A stretch of DNA of 27,506 nt from Candidatus Njordarchaeota archaeon. GTDB lineage: Archaea > Asgardarchaeota > Njordarchaeia > Njordarchaeales > Njordarchaeaceae. The position numbers and the translations under genes were made by a program. The stretch is taken from NCBI GenBank assembly GCA_029856615.1, contig JAHKLF010000003.1, forward strand, positions 1 to 27,506. Direction: 5' to 3'. The notes beneath the pieces were generated by a model, which worked only from the letters and a program-made list of their open reading frames with translations, made no database searches and was not told the origin of the DNA. Positions 8,201 through 16,286 of the stretch are shown here, piece after piece (within the stretch, counting starts at the first letter, position 1; each line of letters opens with the position of its first letter).

Positions 8201-9247
8201 GCTCAAATGATTACCTCTTATAATTCGTCGTTATCATCTATGATATTAGAGCTTCTCAATAAGTTTGTAATCATAAATTCTACCTTTTTTGAAATAATAT
8301 GGAACTTAAATAGTAGTATACTCATGATAAATAGTACTATCTCATCTCTTTATTTAGATATGTCAAACTACATAATAGAGCTAAATGCAACAATTAATAG
8401 TTTCATCGCGAGTGTTAAGGATAATATTTTCCTAATAGATACGGAAATACATATGCTAAATGAAACTCTCCTACTGTCTCTATACGACCTGCAATTAAAT
8501 ATCTCTAAGAATATTATGCTCTCATTAAGAGACTTAGAGAACTTGACAAAGTATATTCTCCAGCTTGTAAAAGTCTATAAAATAACGCTAGTGAACAAAT
8601 ATACCATGCAAAAAGTTAGCGCTAATCAATTTACAATAAAGGTTAACGGTACAGTTATATCAGATACTACATTTACAACAATAGCGAATGCCGTGAAAGT
8701 GGAGATCATAGACTACTGGGGCAGGGTTATTTGGTCAAATGTGACAAGTAACCAGTACATCAAAGCGTATTTAGATCTAGGAAGAATAATCATAATAAAT
8801 GAGCGATTTGACGCATTAGAAGTACTTTTGGCCCCAGAGAATTCTTCGGACCCCGTAAAGATTATTGTACCGCCGATGGAGTATTATGATCTTCAGGTCT
8901 ATGCGAATTGTAGCTATAATATTACAATAAAAACTAGTGAGAGAGTATTATCCTCATCGATTCATAGATTTACTAAAAGGAACGGCAAAGAACCAATGAT
9001 ACTACTAAAAATTTCTGGAGAAGAAGTATTTGTATATCCTACGCGACAGAATACGTGGCTATCGATATGGATTCCGTTTCTCTCGGGCATTGGGTTATCG
9101 GGCTTAATAACTGGAATCCATAGAATAATAGTCTCGAGACGACTATCCACAATAAGTGCCGAAGAATTATTACAACGTTTAATTAGGGATGCAAATTTGG
9201 AAGCAAATACAGATAGAGTACTGGCTCAGCAAGAAAATACATCGTAA
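5234..9247 (+). CDS. Giant membrane-anchored surface protein with glycosylated 18-residue-repeat stalk
   Basis: The frame opens at TTG 5210, but ATG 5234 (codon 9) is a better start; GTG codons follow. Numbering is from 5210. A hydrophobic segment at 29-53 is a signal anchor or signal peptide. Residues about 55-340 are beta-rich and Tyr/Asn-rich. Residues about 345-440 match the DUF2341 pattern (DIYFTQEM, IEYWDG, IWIKV, LIMHYG), followed at about 455-640 by a LamG/concanavalin-like region beginning LILFYDDFSSS. Residues 807-1112 are 17 consecutive 18-residue helical repeats, mostly starting N-S/T-S/T. A beta-rich segment (about 1120-1280), a second membrane helix (1282-1308) and a basic cytoplasmic tail follow. 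N-x-S/T sequons are abundant throughout. The organisation recalls archaeal S-layer stalk proteins (SlaB, tetrabrachion stalk), but I claim no homology. It probably stands on the outer face of the membrane. The gene is monocistronic. Confidence 0.88.
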   Translation: MESISLEPIIRFRVCALVLRLFKNFLLTVTILMLLATVLCLHVVMLKSGGIDSYYHANNFSTMSSDWELSEAIKIIIDYNEKIYPSEYILASGTLINGSLISFIANDSDYLYVKVDDQELQLYLYMESDYSGLLYVEAVYDIYYEIGGETEVIRNAYYLNMSIFDPVTETFKYLGLANGSPYHISPGYITGDGRIIIKIYGFGEYYSYTYFIARISYAHLRQDPVSNVVSTEYKRLSDKSILHRMIIEIEKPNATIYLANVSPFWKFIDAEPEISWNYTTRSFQAKYPGEYVIYFESSDYWNYESSQMMKIVIIDTRGNVIPLDLFDVYYRFIKMKVNYANETLFKRNITIGNPSELVYPDYPLLLALNSSVFNFLAARPDLGDIYFTQEMGGKEVLLPHYIEYWDGKVANIWIKVRRITYNATLIMHYGSEEITVQPNVMAKSLILFYDDFSSSQSLNNWTYADLGWKIVSSTDVSVLHHEASNEISWILTQKVFPSVIIARTKVYYTFNESSSRAFWGNHLIFNSSNNLLTLRFEKNATGNFVIVYAVINGTKYINSTLLEDLGDRAYITAYIDYLTKRIIVDMEIISPYNTIYTQLSLKDVSMPLEGYYGFFCANTSFSSEYVNITYYLSNDKYLPRITQISNEMIDTSAIITQYTADSDYKRLFINTIEVPSSSLINLVIKDIFGGIVFNDTLHPRETLIIPIEVYSFKVKNNRDDLFVHFYIAKDNATLSWSEWLAPGEITEYILRPGDYSIKIDYLGDSGGSLEMNITIRSDMYFMINGTVLGDLIYQLQQINSSIINQIHHINLRLTNINSTINNISVNFLVEIDNINSTLSGLIAEININLTNIRSEIQDMLTEVSYELHNIESMMNDLGINLSNLVSLTNSSISQILIDLNNSIMIVYTDMEALLSNISLDIVTINSTILNFSSYLVSALLSVNASINNILVDLESNIISMNTSLGCLLLNISSQMIIMNTSVSNLLLAIAQMITSYNSSLSSMILELLNKFVIINSTFFEIIWNLNSSILMINSTISSLYLDMSNYIIELNATINSFIASVKDNIFLIDTEIHMLNETLLLSLYDLQLNISKNIMLSLRDLENLTKYILQLVKVYKITLVNKYTMQKVSANQFTIKVNGTVISDTTFTTIANAVKVEIIDYWGRVIWSNVTSNQYIKAYLDLGRIIIINERFDALEVLLAPENSSDPVKIIVPPMEYYDLQVYANCSYNITIKTSERVLSSSIHRFTKRNGKEPMILLKISGEEVFVYPTRQNTWLSIWIPFLSGIGLSGLITGIHRIIVSRRLSTISAEELLQRLIRDANLEANTDRVLAQQENTS
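7628..8545 (+). repeat. 17 x 18-residue coiled-coil repeat (17 x 54 nt) within the surface protein
   Basis: Residues 807-1112 divide without gaps into 17 units of 18 residues with consensus N-[ST]-[ST]-I-x-x-[IL]-[IL]-x-x-[IL]-x-x-x-[IL]-x-x-[IL]. Unit starts are 807, 825, 843, 861, 879, 897, 915, 933, 951, 969, 987, 1005, 1023, 1041, 1059, 1077 and 1095. Sequons occupy positions 1-3 at 807, 825, 843, 897, 933, 951, 969, 987, 1005, 1023, 1041 and 1059. Hydrophobic positions 4, 7, 11, 15 and 18 give spacing 3-4-4-3-4, which is hendecad plus heptad. DNA copies have diverged, so the period is protein-level rather than a fresh DNA tandem repeat. Confidence 0.9.
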
Positions 9248-9273
9248 AGGAGAGGTATAGAAGCAATTAAGTT

Positions 9274-11175
9274 TTAGTGTCGCTCTATTGCATTCACGGG
9301 GCATATTTGCATACATACACCGCACGATAAACAGAGATCTTGGCGAATATATGGTTTTTTATTCTCTTTATCATAGAATATGGCTGGGCAATTGAAAACC
9401 TTGTAACATATCCCACAATCAACACATTTATCCGTGATTACATATTTCCCGCCCATACCTGCAAAACCTTTTAATCTTCTCTCGGTTAAAGCACACCAGT
9501 GACGAAAGACTACTACAACAACTTTTCCTTTTTTGTACTCTTCCCATGCTTTCTTGAATGCTTCCTTTGCCTCTTTCCAGTGCAATACTGGATCTACCTC
9601 AATAACAAAATCAGCACCAACTGCTTTAGCTACTTCAGCTATTCTCACAATTCTTGTTTCTTGACCCATAGCTGTAAATCCAGTACTAGGATCTGGCTGA
9701 AAGCCGGTCATTGCGGTTATTTGATTATCCAGTATAGCTAATATCAATGGATGCTTATTGAACACAGCGTTTATTAATCCAGGGATCCCTGCATGATAGA
9801 AAGTAGAGTCCCCAATAAATGCTATCACTGGATGTGTTGTTGTTTGAATTAATCCGCAGGATGTGCCAACACTAGACCCCATGCATAATAGTAAATCGCC
9901 CATCTTGTAGGGAGGCATTATTCCAAGTGTCATGCATCCAATGTCGGTTGGGTAAATTACGTGATTAGGATTCACTTTTAATTCTAGAAGGGCAGCTTTA
10001 ACTGCATAATATGATGCTCTATGTGGGCATCCTGGGCAGAATACAGGTGGTCTAGAGGGAATTCTGATTCCTAGCATGGTTTGAGGAGCGGCGATAGAAA
10101 GTGGTTCCGGCTTGTCCTTAGAGAGCCCAGTAGCGAATTTTATTCCAGCTTCTACAATTTCTGGCCTTAACTCATACAGCTTAGGAAGTATATCTTTCCC
10201 ATGAATTTTAATTGATACTTCATTTTCTTGTGCGAGGGCTTTGATATCTCTCTCTAAGACGGGATCTACTTCTTCCACGATTAACACGCTATCTAATTGC
10301 TCTAAGAAAGAGATAATTTTCCTCTTTGGTAAAGGGTAAGAAAATCCTAATTTAAGTAACTTCGCAGATATCCCTAACTTAAGTATCTCTTCTAATGCAT
10401 AATAGTAAGACACGCCAGATGCAATAATACCGAAACGTCCTATTGGCGGATCATCACCGGACGTCTCAAATACTTCATTTAGTCTACTTCGCTCTGCTTC
10501 CTCGCTAGCCCTTTCTAATCTCTTAAGCATCTCAGCATGGTTTTTTCGCGCGTTAGCTGGCACGACAACAAATCTAGATATATCTTTCTCAAATGAACCA
10601 CTAGTAACTATTTCTCTAGCTGGACCAAAAGTGACTATACCTCTAGCGTGGGAAACACGAGTTGTACTTCTTATCATAACTGGCTGATTAACTCTCTCAG
10701 AGATTTCATATCCCTCGATCACTATATCCTTTGCCTCTTGAGGATTTCCAGGTTCTAATAGGATAAGCCCATACATCCTTGCAAGATGCCTGTTATCTTG
10801 TTCATTCTGAGAGCTATGAGCATACGGATCATCTGCTGATACGAAAACAAATCCTTTTTTAGTGCCAATATATGCTGATGTAGCTACCGCATCAGCAGCT
10901 ACATTAATTCCCACGTGTTTTGCGGCGAAGAAACTCCGCACACCCGTTAAGCAAGCTGTGAATGCCGCTTCGTATGCTACGATTTCGTTAGTGGAAAATT
11001 CCACATACATACCTACTTTCTGGGCGATTTCTGCTAATGTATCAATTATTTCTGTACTAGGCGTACCGGGGTAAGCGGCTACAAATCCCACGCCGGCTTC
11101 TAATACGCCTCTAGCAAACGCCTCATTTCCAAGTAAAAATCGACGTTCACCAGGGTTTCCTAGGATTACTGACAT
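9274..11175 (-). CDS. iorA: Indolepyruvate:ferredoxin oxidoreductase, alpha subunit
   Basis: IorA catalyses oxidative decarboxylation of aryl pyruvates (indolepyruvate, phenylpyruvate) to aryl-CoA with ferredoxin as acceptor, in amino-acid fermentation. The protein (633 aa from ATG 11175) has the N-terminal pyrimidine-binding domain (GNEAFARGVLEAG, AAYPGTPSTEI), a central domain, the TPP-binding region IGDSTFYHAGIPG...LDNQITAMTGFQ, and C-terminal ferredoxin motifs: CVDCGICYKVFNC (587-599, numbering from GTG 11184) and CLSCGVCMQIC (618-628), which bind two 4Fe-4S clusters. The frame extends to GTG 11184, but AGGTGA (minus strand, 11181-11186) sits 5 nt before ATG 11175 and overlaps that GTG, so ATG is chosen. 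The partner iorB is not adjacent but lies at 18696 on the other strand. An IS element sits about 100 nt upstream. Confidence 0.96.
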   Translation of the reverse strand: MSVILGNPGERRFLLGNEAFARGVLEAGVGFVAAYPGTPSTEIIDTLAEIAQKVGMYVEFSTNEIVAYEAAFTACLTGVRSFFAAKHVGINVAADAVATSAYIGTKKGFVFVSADDPYAHSSQNEQDNRHLARMYGLILLEPGNPQEAKDIVIEGYEISERVNQPVMIRSTTRVSHARGIVTFGPAREIVTSGSFEKDISRFVVVPANARKNHAEMLKRLERASEEAERSRLNEVFETSGDDPPIGRFGIIASGVSYYYALEEILKLGISAKLLKLGFSYPLPKRKIISFLEQLDSVLIVEEVDPVLERDIKALAQENEVSIKIHGKDILPKLYELRPEIVEAGIKFATGLSKDKPEPLSIAAPQTMLGIRIPSRPPVFCPGCPHRASYYAVKAALLELKVNPNHVIYPTDIGCMTLGIMPPYKMGDLLLCMGSSVGTSCGLIQTTTHPVIAFIGDSTFYHAGIPGLINAVFNKHPLILAILDNQITAMTGFQPDPSTGFTAMGQETRIVRIAEVAKAVGADFVIEVDPVLHWKEAKEAFKKAWEEYKKGKVVVVVFRHWCALTERRLKGFAGMGGKYVITDKCVDCGICYKVFNCPAIFYDKENKKPYIRQDLCLSCGVCMQICPVNAIERH

Positions 11176-11275
11176 AGGTTTCACCTAAGTTGATCTTGGA
11201 AATTAATAATTAAAATGAAATATTAATGTGGAGTATTTAACGGAGAAAATGTTTTTTCTGATATGAGGGTAAATT

Positions 11276-11321
11276 TATAGTCTTTCGAAAAATTAATGCA
11301 AAAAAATCTCTTACCTAAGCA
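11276..11321 (+). repeat. Left terminal inverted repeat of IS630-family element
   Basis: The segment starting TATAGTCTTTCGAAAAATTA is an imperfect inverted copy of 12519-12564. The best-conserved parts are TATAGTC(T/C)TTCGAAAAATT at the tip and CCTAAGC at the inner end. TA at the outer edge is the expected IS630 target duplication. Confidence 0.85.
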
Positions 11322-12562
11322 AGCCATTGACCAATAACCACCAACCACAAACGCCCGAGATAACCCAAAAGACAACACTTATACTCCAGAAATAATACGC
11401 GTGATACCAGTGAGGCATATTGCCCAAGAAAGTAGAAATAGTGCCACACCTACCTTCAGAAGAGGTTAGAAAACTGCATAAGAGAGAGAAAGACAAGACA
11501 AAAGCCCTTAGACTCCTAGCCATATACCACCTAATGAGAGGGAAAACCCCAGGAGAAGTTGTAGACCTCCTCCAAATGGACAAGTCAACGATCTACCGGC
11601 TCACCCAAAGATGGAACGAGAAGGGTTCAGAGGGATTAGAAGACCTTAAAAAGGGGCCGAAAATCAATCATAGAAGAAGAAACCTGGCGAAAAATGGCGG
11701 AGCAAGCTAAAAAACAACCAATAAGCATAAGAGACACTCAGAAACTAGCCTAGGAACTAACGGGGAAGAAAATATCGTACGACACGACATGGCGGCTCAG
11801 AAAACGCTTAAAAATCCCCACAAGAAACCATACCCAAAAAACACAAAAACGCCATCAAATACCGAAGAAATCTTGGAAGAAAGGCTAAGAGAAGCGCTAG
11901 AAAAAGCCAAAAGAGTAGCCGTAAGAAAGAAATACTCAAAAATCCTTCTAGCATTTGCGGATGAAACAGCGATACAAGACAAACCAAATTTCAAAGGGAC
12001 CCTCTGGGGGACAATACAACCAATGGAATACGGAGGGAGAAAGAAATTTTGCGCAATTGGTGTGTACGTGCTGGATGGAAAGAGCGCAGTTATCCTCACA
12101 CCTTCTTGCAAGGCTGATAGCTTCGTGAGATTTTTGAAAGCGCTCCGACGAAACAATCTAGACTCGGTGCTTGTGCTCGTTGTAGATAACGCTAGGATTC
12201 ATAAAGCCCGCGTCACACTGCATGTGGCTGAGAGAAACGATATTATTCTCGCATATCTTTCACCTCACTCGCCTCACCTCAACCCGATAGATTTCGTCTG
12301 GCAGGATTGTAAGCGAGGGCTCTCTGTATTTGCGTTTGAGGATAGAGTGAACAAGTTTTTGAGCGTGTTTATGGAGAGGGTTTCTGGTGGAGGCTATGTT
12401 AGTTATTTGTCGGGTTTGATAGGTGGTATTATCGATGACTCTAGATTTTTACCGTCTCAACATGTCTTCTCGTCACCGTGTATGTCAAGTGTGAGGGCTT
12501 GAAAAGGTTATTATACTGGCTTAGGAGGCAGAAGTTTTTTGCATCAATTTTTCGAAGGACTA
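11278..12562 (+). mobile_element. IS630/Tc1-mariner family insertion sequence, about 1285 bp, decayed
   Basis: The element is bounded by long imperfect terminal inverted repeats (11276-11321 and 12519-12564) and by TA on both sides, the standard IS630 target duplication. The exact edge is ambiguous by the TA itself. It contains a single transposase region with an N-terminal HTH and a DD34D catalytic domain, broken by two frameshifts and an amber stop. Codon use and A-rich composition of the first half differ from neighbouring genes. It lies between iorA and the 3' end of the XPB helicase gene without interrupting either. Transposition would require a helper transposase from an intact copy elsewhere, if the ends still work. 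Confidence 0.88.
11420..12502 (+). pseudogene. IS630-family transposase, broken by two frameshifts and a stop
   Basis: Frame 1 from TTG 11420 encodes the HTH part (KALRLLAIYHLMRGKTP, DKSTIYRLTQRWNEKG). It stops at TAA 11708. The continuation is in a second frame, 11667 to about 11812 (EEETWRKMAEQAKKQPISIR..., TGKKISYDTTWRLRKRLKI), interrupted by TAG at 11751-11753. Coding then returns to the first frame near 11805-11820 (KKPYPKN, EEILEERLREAL) and runs to TGA 12502. The catalytic residues are D in FADET (codon 11960-11962), D in VVDNARIH 75 codons later, and D in LNPIDFVW 35 codons after that. The last is Asp where IS630 proteins normally have Glu. Three separate lesions make programmed frameshifting an unlikely full explanation. 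Confidence 0.85.
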
Positions 12563-12564
12563 TA
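12519..12564 (+). repeat. Right terminal inverted repeat of IS630-family element
   Basis: From GCTTAGG at 12519 to ACTATA at 12564; reverse-complement match to the left end at 11276-11321, with a few mismatches and a 1-2 nt length difference in the middle. It lies 58 nt from the stop of the XPB helicase gene. Confidence 0.85.
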
Positions 12565-12621
12565 ATTAGAGGGTGGAAGTTTTCTCAGAGATTTTCGCTG
12601 GAAATTGAAAATATAGCCTAC

Positions 12622-14628
12622 TTATTCTATAGAATGAGATTTTCTCCATATAATTTTCTTATAAGCTGGAATTCCGAATTTTCTTTCAATGTATTTCTCA
12701 ATACCTCTCACAAGTGTATGAGATTTTCTAGCCTTACTTAATGTTTCTTCAATTGAATTCTCAGTGACAATCTCGTATACCCGTGCAATTTTTCCTTCAC
12801 GGGCTCTTAACACTCTACCTACTCTCTGGATAAATTCTCTTTCTTGCTTACTTCCACCAGCAATAATAGCAATCGATGCATCGCCGACATCTACGCCCTC
12901 TTCGCCTTTTCTAATTAAAACTAAGCACCTTATTATTCCTCTTTGGAATCCCTTTATTATCTTTTCCTCCTTAGTACTCCGAGTTTTAGCTGTTAAAAGC
13001 GCCACTGAAGTCAGATTTTGAAGTTCCTTAGTTATTCTTTCGGCGAAATCAATACTACCAGTAAAGATGAATATTTTCTCATTCGCATGTTTTAAAACTA
13101 TTTGTTTAATAATCTGAATTTTTAAAGGGTTATCTCTTGCTATTTCAATCATCTTGTTAATTATCTGCCTGTACTTAATGTCATCAAGACAATTTTTCGC
13201 TTGCTGGGCATATTGAGAATAGATTAATCTTAATTCGGGAGGTAACGGTACATAGATTTTTCTAACAACAACAGGAGCTACGACGCCTTTCAGTATTAAT
13301 TCACGGTAACTTATGTTGTAAACAATCCTGCCAGCGAGTTTAAATAACAAAATTTCATTTCTGTCTCTTCTCTCTGGAGTAGCAGAGAGGGCCATTCTAT
13401 ATATGGCTCTAATATTAAGAGCTATGTCTTTAAATGTACGTGCTGGAACATGATGAGCTTCGTCGAAGATAGCGAACATAAACTTATCAGAAAGCTTATC
13501 TATGTATTTATATCCTGATTGATATGTAGCCACAGTAATGGGTTTTATTAGTTTTTTTCCTCCTCCAAGAACTCCAATGAGCCCAATAGGAATCCCCAGT
13601 AATTTTGATATTCGTGATATCCATTGATCTAAAAGCCATTTATTAGGTACGAATATAATTGTTGAAACCTTAAGTTCAGCAATAGCAGCTAACGCTATGA
13701 AGGTTTTTCCTCCTCCCGTGGGAATGACGATGGTACCTTTTTTATTATTTTGAATCCATGACTTAAGAGCGTCTGCTTGGTAAGGCATTAATTCAAACTT
13801 TTTATCTATAGAGTAATCAATTCTTTGGGGACTAATACCATAATCGATATCAGCTTTTACGTCATAGCGCGAGAATATTTCTTCCACATATCCAATAGCA
13901 TATGATGGAAGAATAATTATTTTTTCTTCTATTCTTTCTTTCATATAGCCTAATTGAAAAACTTTTTCTGAGAGTTTTCCTGAGACATCTTCGTAAAAAA
14001 TTTTTATGCGCCCTAACTCAAGTAACTCATTTATTAGCATAGAAGGGCTATCGGAAGGCATTTCTATTATTATTTTTCTAGTATTAAGCGGCCGAACTTT
14101 GATTACTGGTGTTATTTCTTGAATGCCGACTTTTTCTACAATATCATTAAGGAGACTAGGGAGTTTCTTATCTTGTTTTATAGCCTTATAAAGCAGAGTT
14201 TTCTTAAAGGAAATATAAGGAGCTTCTATATTCCCTAATCCCTCTATATTTACCGTCTCTCTTTTAAATCTTGGATGAAAGTCCATATATTCTTCATTCT
14301 TAACAATACTAAACGGATCAATATCAAGTGCCAGAATCATTATCTCGGAATCGTTTATTCTAATCGATGGCGTGCTTGCAATTATTTTTTCTATAATATC
14401 GGATAAATGAGAGCCGTATATTGCATCCAGGTGGGATACTTTCTCGATAAATTTTAATGCATGAGATAATTGGGAAAATAATCGCCAGTTGATTATCCAT
14501 ATTTTTTGTTTAGAATCCCAAGTAGCAAACTTCTTTATTAACTGGGAAAGTTCAAGAATACTTGTCCATGAGAGATCCCGCGTAGATGATACTATAATAT
14601 CTCCAATTTTAATACGGTGGACAGGCAT
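12622..14628 (-). CDS. XPB/Ssl2-type SF2 DNA helicase
   Basis: The 668-aa protein has all superfamily-2 motifs: MPYQADAL (281-288), Walker A PTGGGKT (303-309), FVPNKWLLDQW (326-336), DEAH (389-392), SATPER (415-420), an FTGS motif-IV-like site (522-525), a GEEGVD motif-V-like site (575-580) and QRVGRVLR (601-608). Sequence around DEAHHVPA and the RVGRVLRAREGK ending match archaeal XPB. The N-terminal region of about 275 residues is longer than the damage-recognition domain alone and contains no motif I recognise. Archaeal XPB is implicated in repair and partners the nuclease Bax1, whose gene is not in this window next to it. It is the last gene of a minus-strand run behind a HEAT-like gene (66-nt gap). 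The IS element lies directly downstream. Confidence 0.93.
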   Translation of the reverse strand: MPVHRIKIGDIIVSSTRDLSWTSILELSQLIKKFATWDSKQKIWIINWRLFSQLSHALKFIEKVSHLDAIYGSHLSDIIEKIIASTPSIRINDSEIMILALDIDPFSIVKNEEYMDFHPRFKRETVNIEGLGNIEAPYISFKKTLLYKAIKQDKKLPSLLNDIVEKVGIQEITPVIKVRPLNTRKIIIEMPSDSPSMLINELLELGRIKIFYEDVSGKLSEKVFQLGYMKERIEEKIIILPSYAIGYVEEIFSRYDVKADIDYGISPQRIDYSIDKKFELMPYQADALKSWIQNNKKGTIVIPTGGGKTFIALAAIAELKVSTIIFVPNKWLLDQWISRISKLLGIPIGLIGVLGGGKKLIKPITVATYQSGYKYIDKLSDKFMFAIFDEAHHVPARTFKDIALNIRAIYRMALSATPERRDRNEILLFKLAGRIVYNISYRELILKGVVAPVVVRKIYVPLPPELRLIYSQYAQQAKNCLDDIKYRQIINKMIEIARDNPLKIQIIKQIVLKHANEKIFIFTGSIDFAERITKELQNLTSVALLTAKTRSTKEEKIIKGFQRGIIRCLVLIRKGEEGVDVGDASIAIIAGGSKQEREFIQRVGRVLRAREGKIARVYEIVTENSIEETLSKARKSHTLVRGIEKYIERKFGIPAYKKIIWRKSHSIE

Positions 14629-14694
14629 GTTAGATCTACCTAACTTCCTTAAATTACAAGTAATAGGCAGTATTACGAAATATAAGTGACCATG

Positions 14695-16272
14695 TTACTG
14701 AGAACTAAAGTTGAATTGTCTCGCAATCTGCCTAAGTAAGCTGAGCAAGCGTTTTTTCTGAGACTCCCACAATGCAGATCCCAGAATGATTTTCTGCAAT
14801 TTTTTTAATGCTGTTATATTATGGTTATTGGCTAAATATTTTGCAATATCTAATACCAAGTTTTCAAAAGCCTCGAATAATTCTCTTCTGTTCCCAACGT
14901 AATTCACAACGCGAGACAAGCTTTCCATGATAAACTCTTGATCAAAGTATGTCCAATGAATAGATAATATGTCTAGCAAATTTCGAAGAACGATAGATCT
15001 TGGATCACGGGAGATGATGGATACTATATTTTTCAAATCGGATATTGGTATTTCTTTTTCATGCCCAATTAGTGAAGATAATGCTGCCTCTATGGCTACC
15101 GACCATCCACTTCTAATTAGAGCGTAAAGGGTGATTTTATAATTGTCTTCATTGAGGTTATTTAAATTATTTATTAACGCAGAACACGCTACACGTCGCA
15201 CAATACTTCTTTTGTCTCTGGCTAAAGACCATAAAAATTTGAGAGCACGTATATCGCCTTCATTAAGTAATTTCGCTAACGTCATTGCTATGCCTAATCT
15301 AATTCTATAGTCCTCATGGTATGCTAGTCTGCCTAGAATGTAAAAATCTTTATTATTTAGTTTCGTCACTATTTTTTCGAGAGCAGAAGATACCTCAAAA
15401 GAAATTTTCTCACCATGTTTTTTGAGACATGCTATAGCGCTTGTAAGAGTCTTCTTTGCATCAAATTTCTCTGGGAATAAGTATATGGCCCAAAAAAGAG
15501 AAGATACTTCATTGTGGTCATAAGAAAATACAACGCGTCTCAATAGTTTATCAGGAAGGTTTTTGGCGCTCAAGATCTCATCCAATATTCTTAGAACATC
15601 ATCTTTCATATCGGTAGTTAAATATATTTGGCGCAGACTACATAAACTGGCTAAGGCAATATCATCAAATCGCCACCATGCTTTTTTCTCCGAAAAAAAT
15701 GAAGAGATGTATCTTATTACTCTTGTTCCGCCTAAAAGATCTACAAGATAGCTCATTGCTTTAAATAACCACTTAGAAGTTTCCTTATCACGTTTTTTTG
15801 ATATTTTATTGATCAGATAGTTAATGAAGCGAGAATTTGCGATATCCTTTAAAGCTGGTAATATTATAGCTATAGGAACCATGTACTCATCGCTTTTAGA
15901 CGACAAGAAATGAATCTCTTTGATAATGTAGTTAATGTCCTTGTTTTCAAGCGCTTTTTTAATTATGTCAATTATGATCTCATAATCTATGATGTCTTTA
16001 ATACATCTTATGAGAAGTAGAAATATCTCAAAACCCATACTTAATGAGACTTCTATGGATTCACTTATCAGTTGATATTTCTCATCATCCCTTAATCCTG
16101 CTAACTTTATAAGTCTGCAAATCAATTCCGTAGTATTATATCCAAATGGTACAAACTCGTCAACTAGCTCATAATTTTCTCCGAATATTTCTTTAAGAGC
16201 AGTAAGAGGGGAAATCTCCCCCCTTACTGCTTTATCGATAATTTCTTTCGCCAATGCGATTTTCTTTTCCAT
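14695..16272 (-). CDS. HEAT-like helical repeat protein (525 aa)
   Basis: The protein is almost entirely alpha-helical. Paired helices of about 35-40 residues are clearest at about 330-420: EDYRIRLGIAMTLAKLL, KRSIVRRVACSALINNL and SGWSVAIEAALSSLIGH, with the D/R-x-V-R/I-R pattern typical of HEAT repeats. The first 60 residues form a separate helical segment. No catalytic motif, cysteine cluster or membrane segment is seen. HEAT proteins are usually scaffolds for protein or nucleic-acid partners. The ATG at 16272 lies 14 nt after the stop of the upstream gene and the XPB gene follows 66 nt downstream, so a shared transcript and function with XPB is plausible. It has a shorter counterpart at 24615. 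I cannot name a family. Confidence 0.8.
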   Translation of the reverse strand: MEKKIALAKEIIDKAVRGEISPLTALKEIFGENYELVDEFVPFGYNTTELICRLIKLAGLRDDEKYQLISESIEVSLSMGFEIFLLLIRCIKDIIDYEIIIDIIKKALENKDINYIIKEIHFLSSKSDEYMVPIAIILPALKDIANSRFINYLINKISKKRDKETSKWLFKAMSYLVDLLGGTRVIRYISSFFSEKKAWWRFDDIALASLCSLRQIYLTTDMKDDVLRILDEILSAKNLPDKLLRRVVFSYDHNEVSSLFWAIYLFPEKFDAKKTLTSAIACLKKHGEKISFEVSSALEKIVTKLNNKDFYILGRLAYHEDYRIRLGIAMTLAKLLNEGDIRALKFLWSLARDKRSIVRRVACSALINNLNNLNEDNYKITLYALIRSGWSVAIEAALSSLIGHEKEIPISDLKNIVSIISRDPRSIVLRNLLDILSIHWTYFDQEFIMESLSRVVNYVGNRRELFEAFENLVLDIAKYLANNHNITALKKLQKIILGSALWESQKKRLLSLLRQIARQFNFSSQ

Positions 16273-16286
16273 TAAAAAAACACCAA

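Noticed and set aside
7628..8545. Recent DNA tandem repeat or minisatellite
   Set aside because: The 54-nt units are strongly diverged at the DNA level; only the protein pattern is periodic, so selection on the helix explains it.
11660..11820. Programmed frameshifting as the explanation for the transposase frame change
   Set aside because: The second frame contains TAG 11751 and a second frame change is needed to return, so decay is simpler; noted as an alternative only if sister copies share the structure.
11311..12156. Minus-strand open frames of 90 and 119 codons within the IS element
   Set aside because: Antisense to the transposase; no IS630 accessory gene is expected there.
12478..12741. 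87-codon plus-strand frame across the right IS end
   Set aside because: Spans the inverted repeat and the 3' end of XPB; chance open frame.
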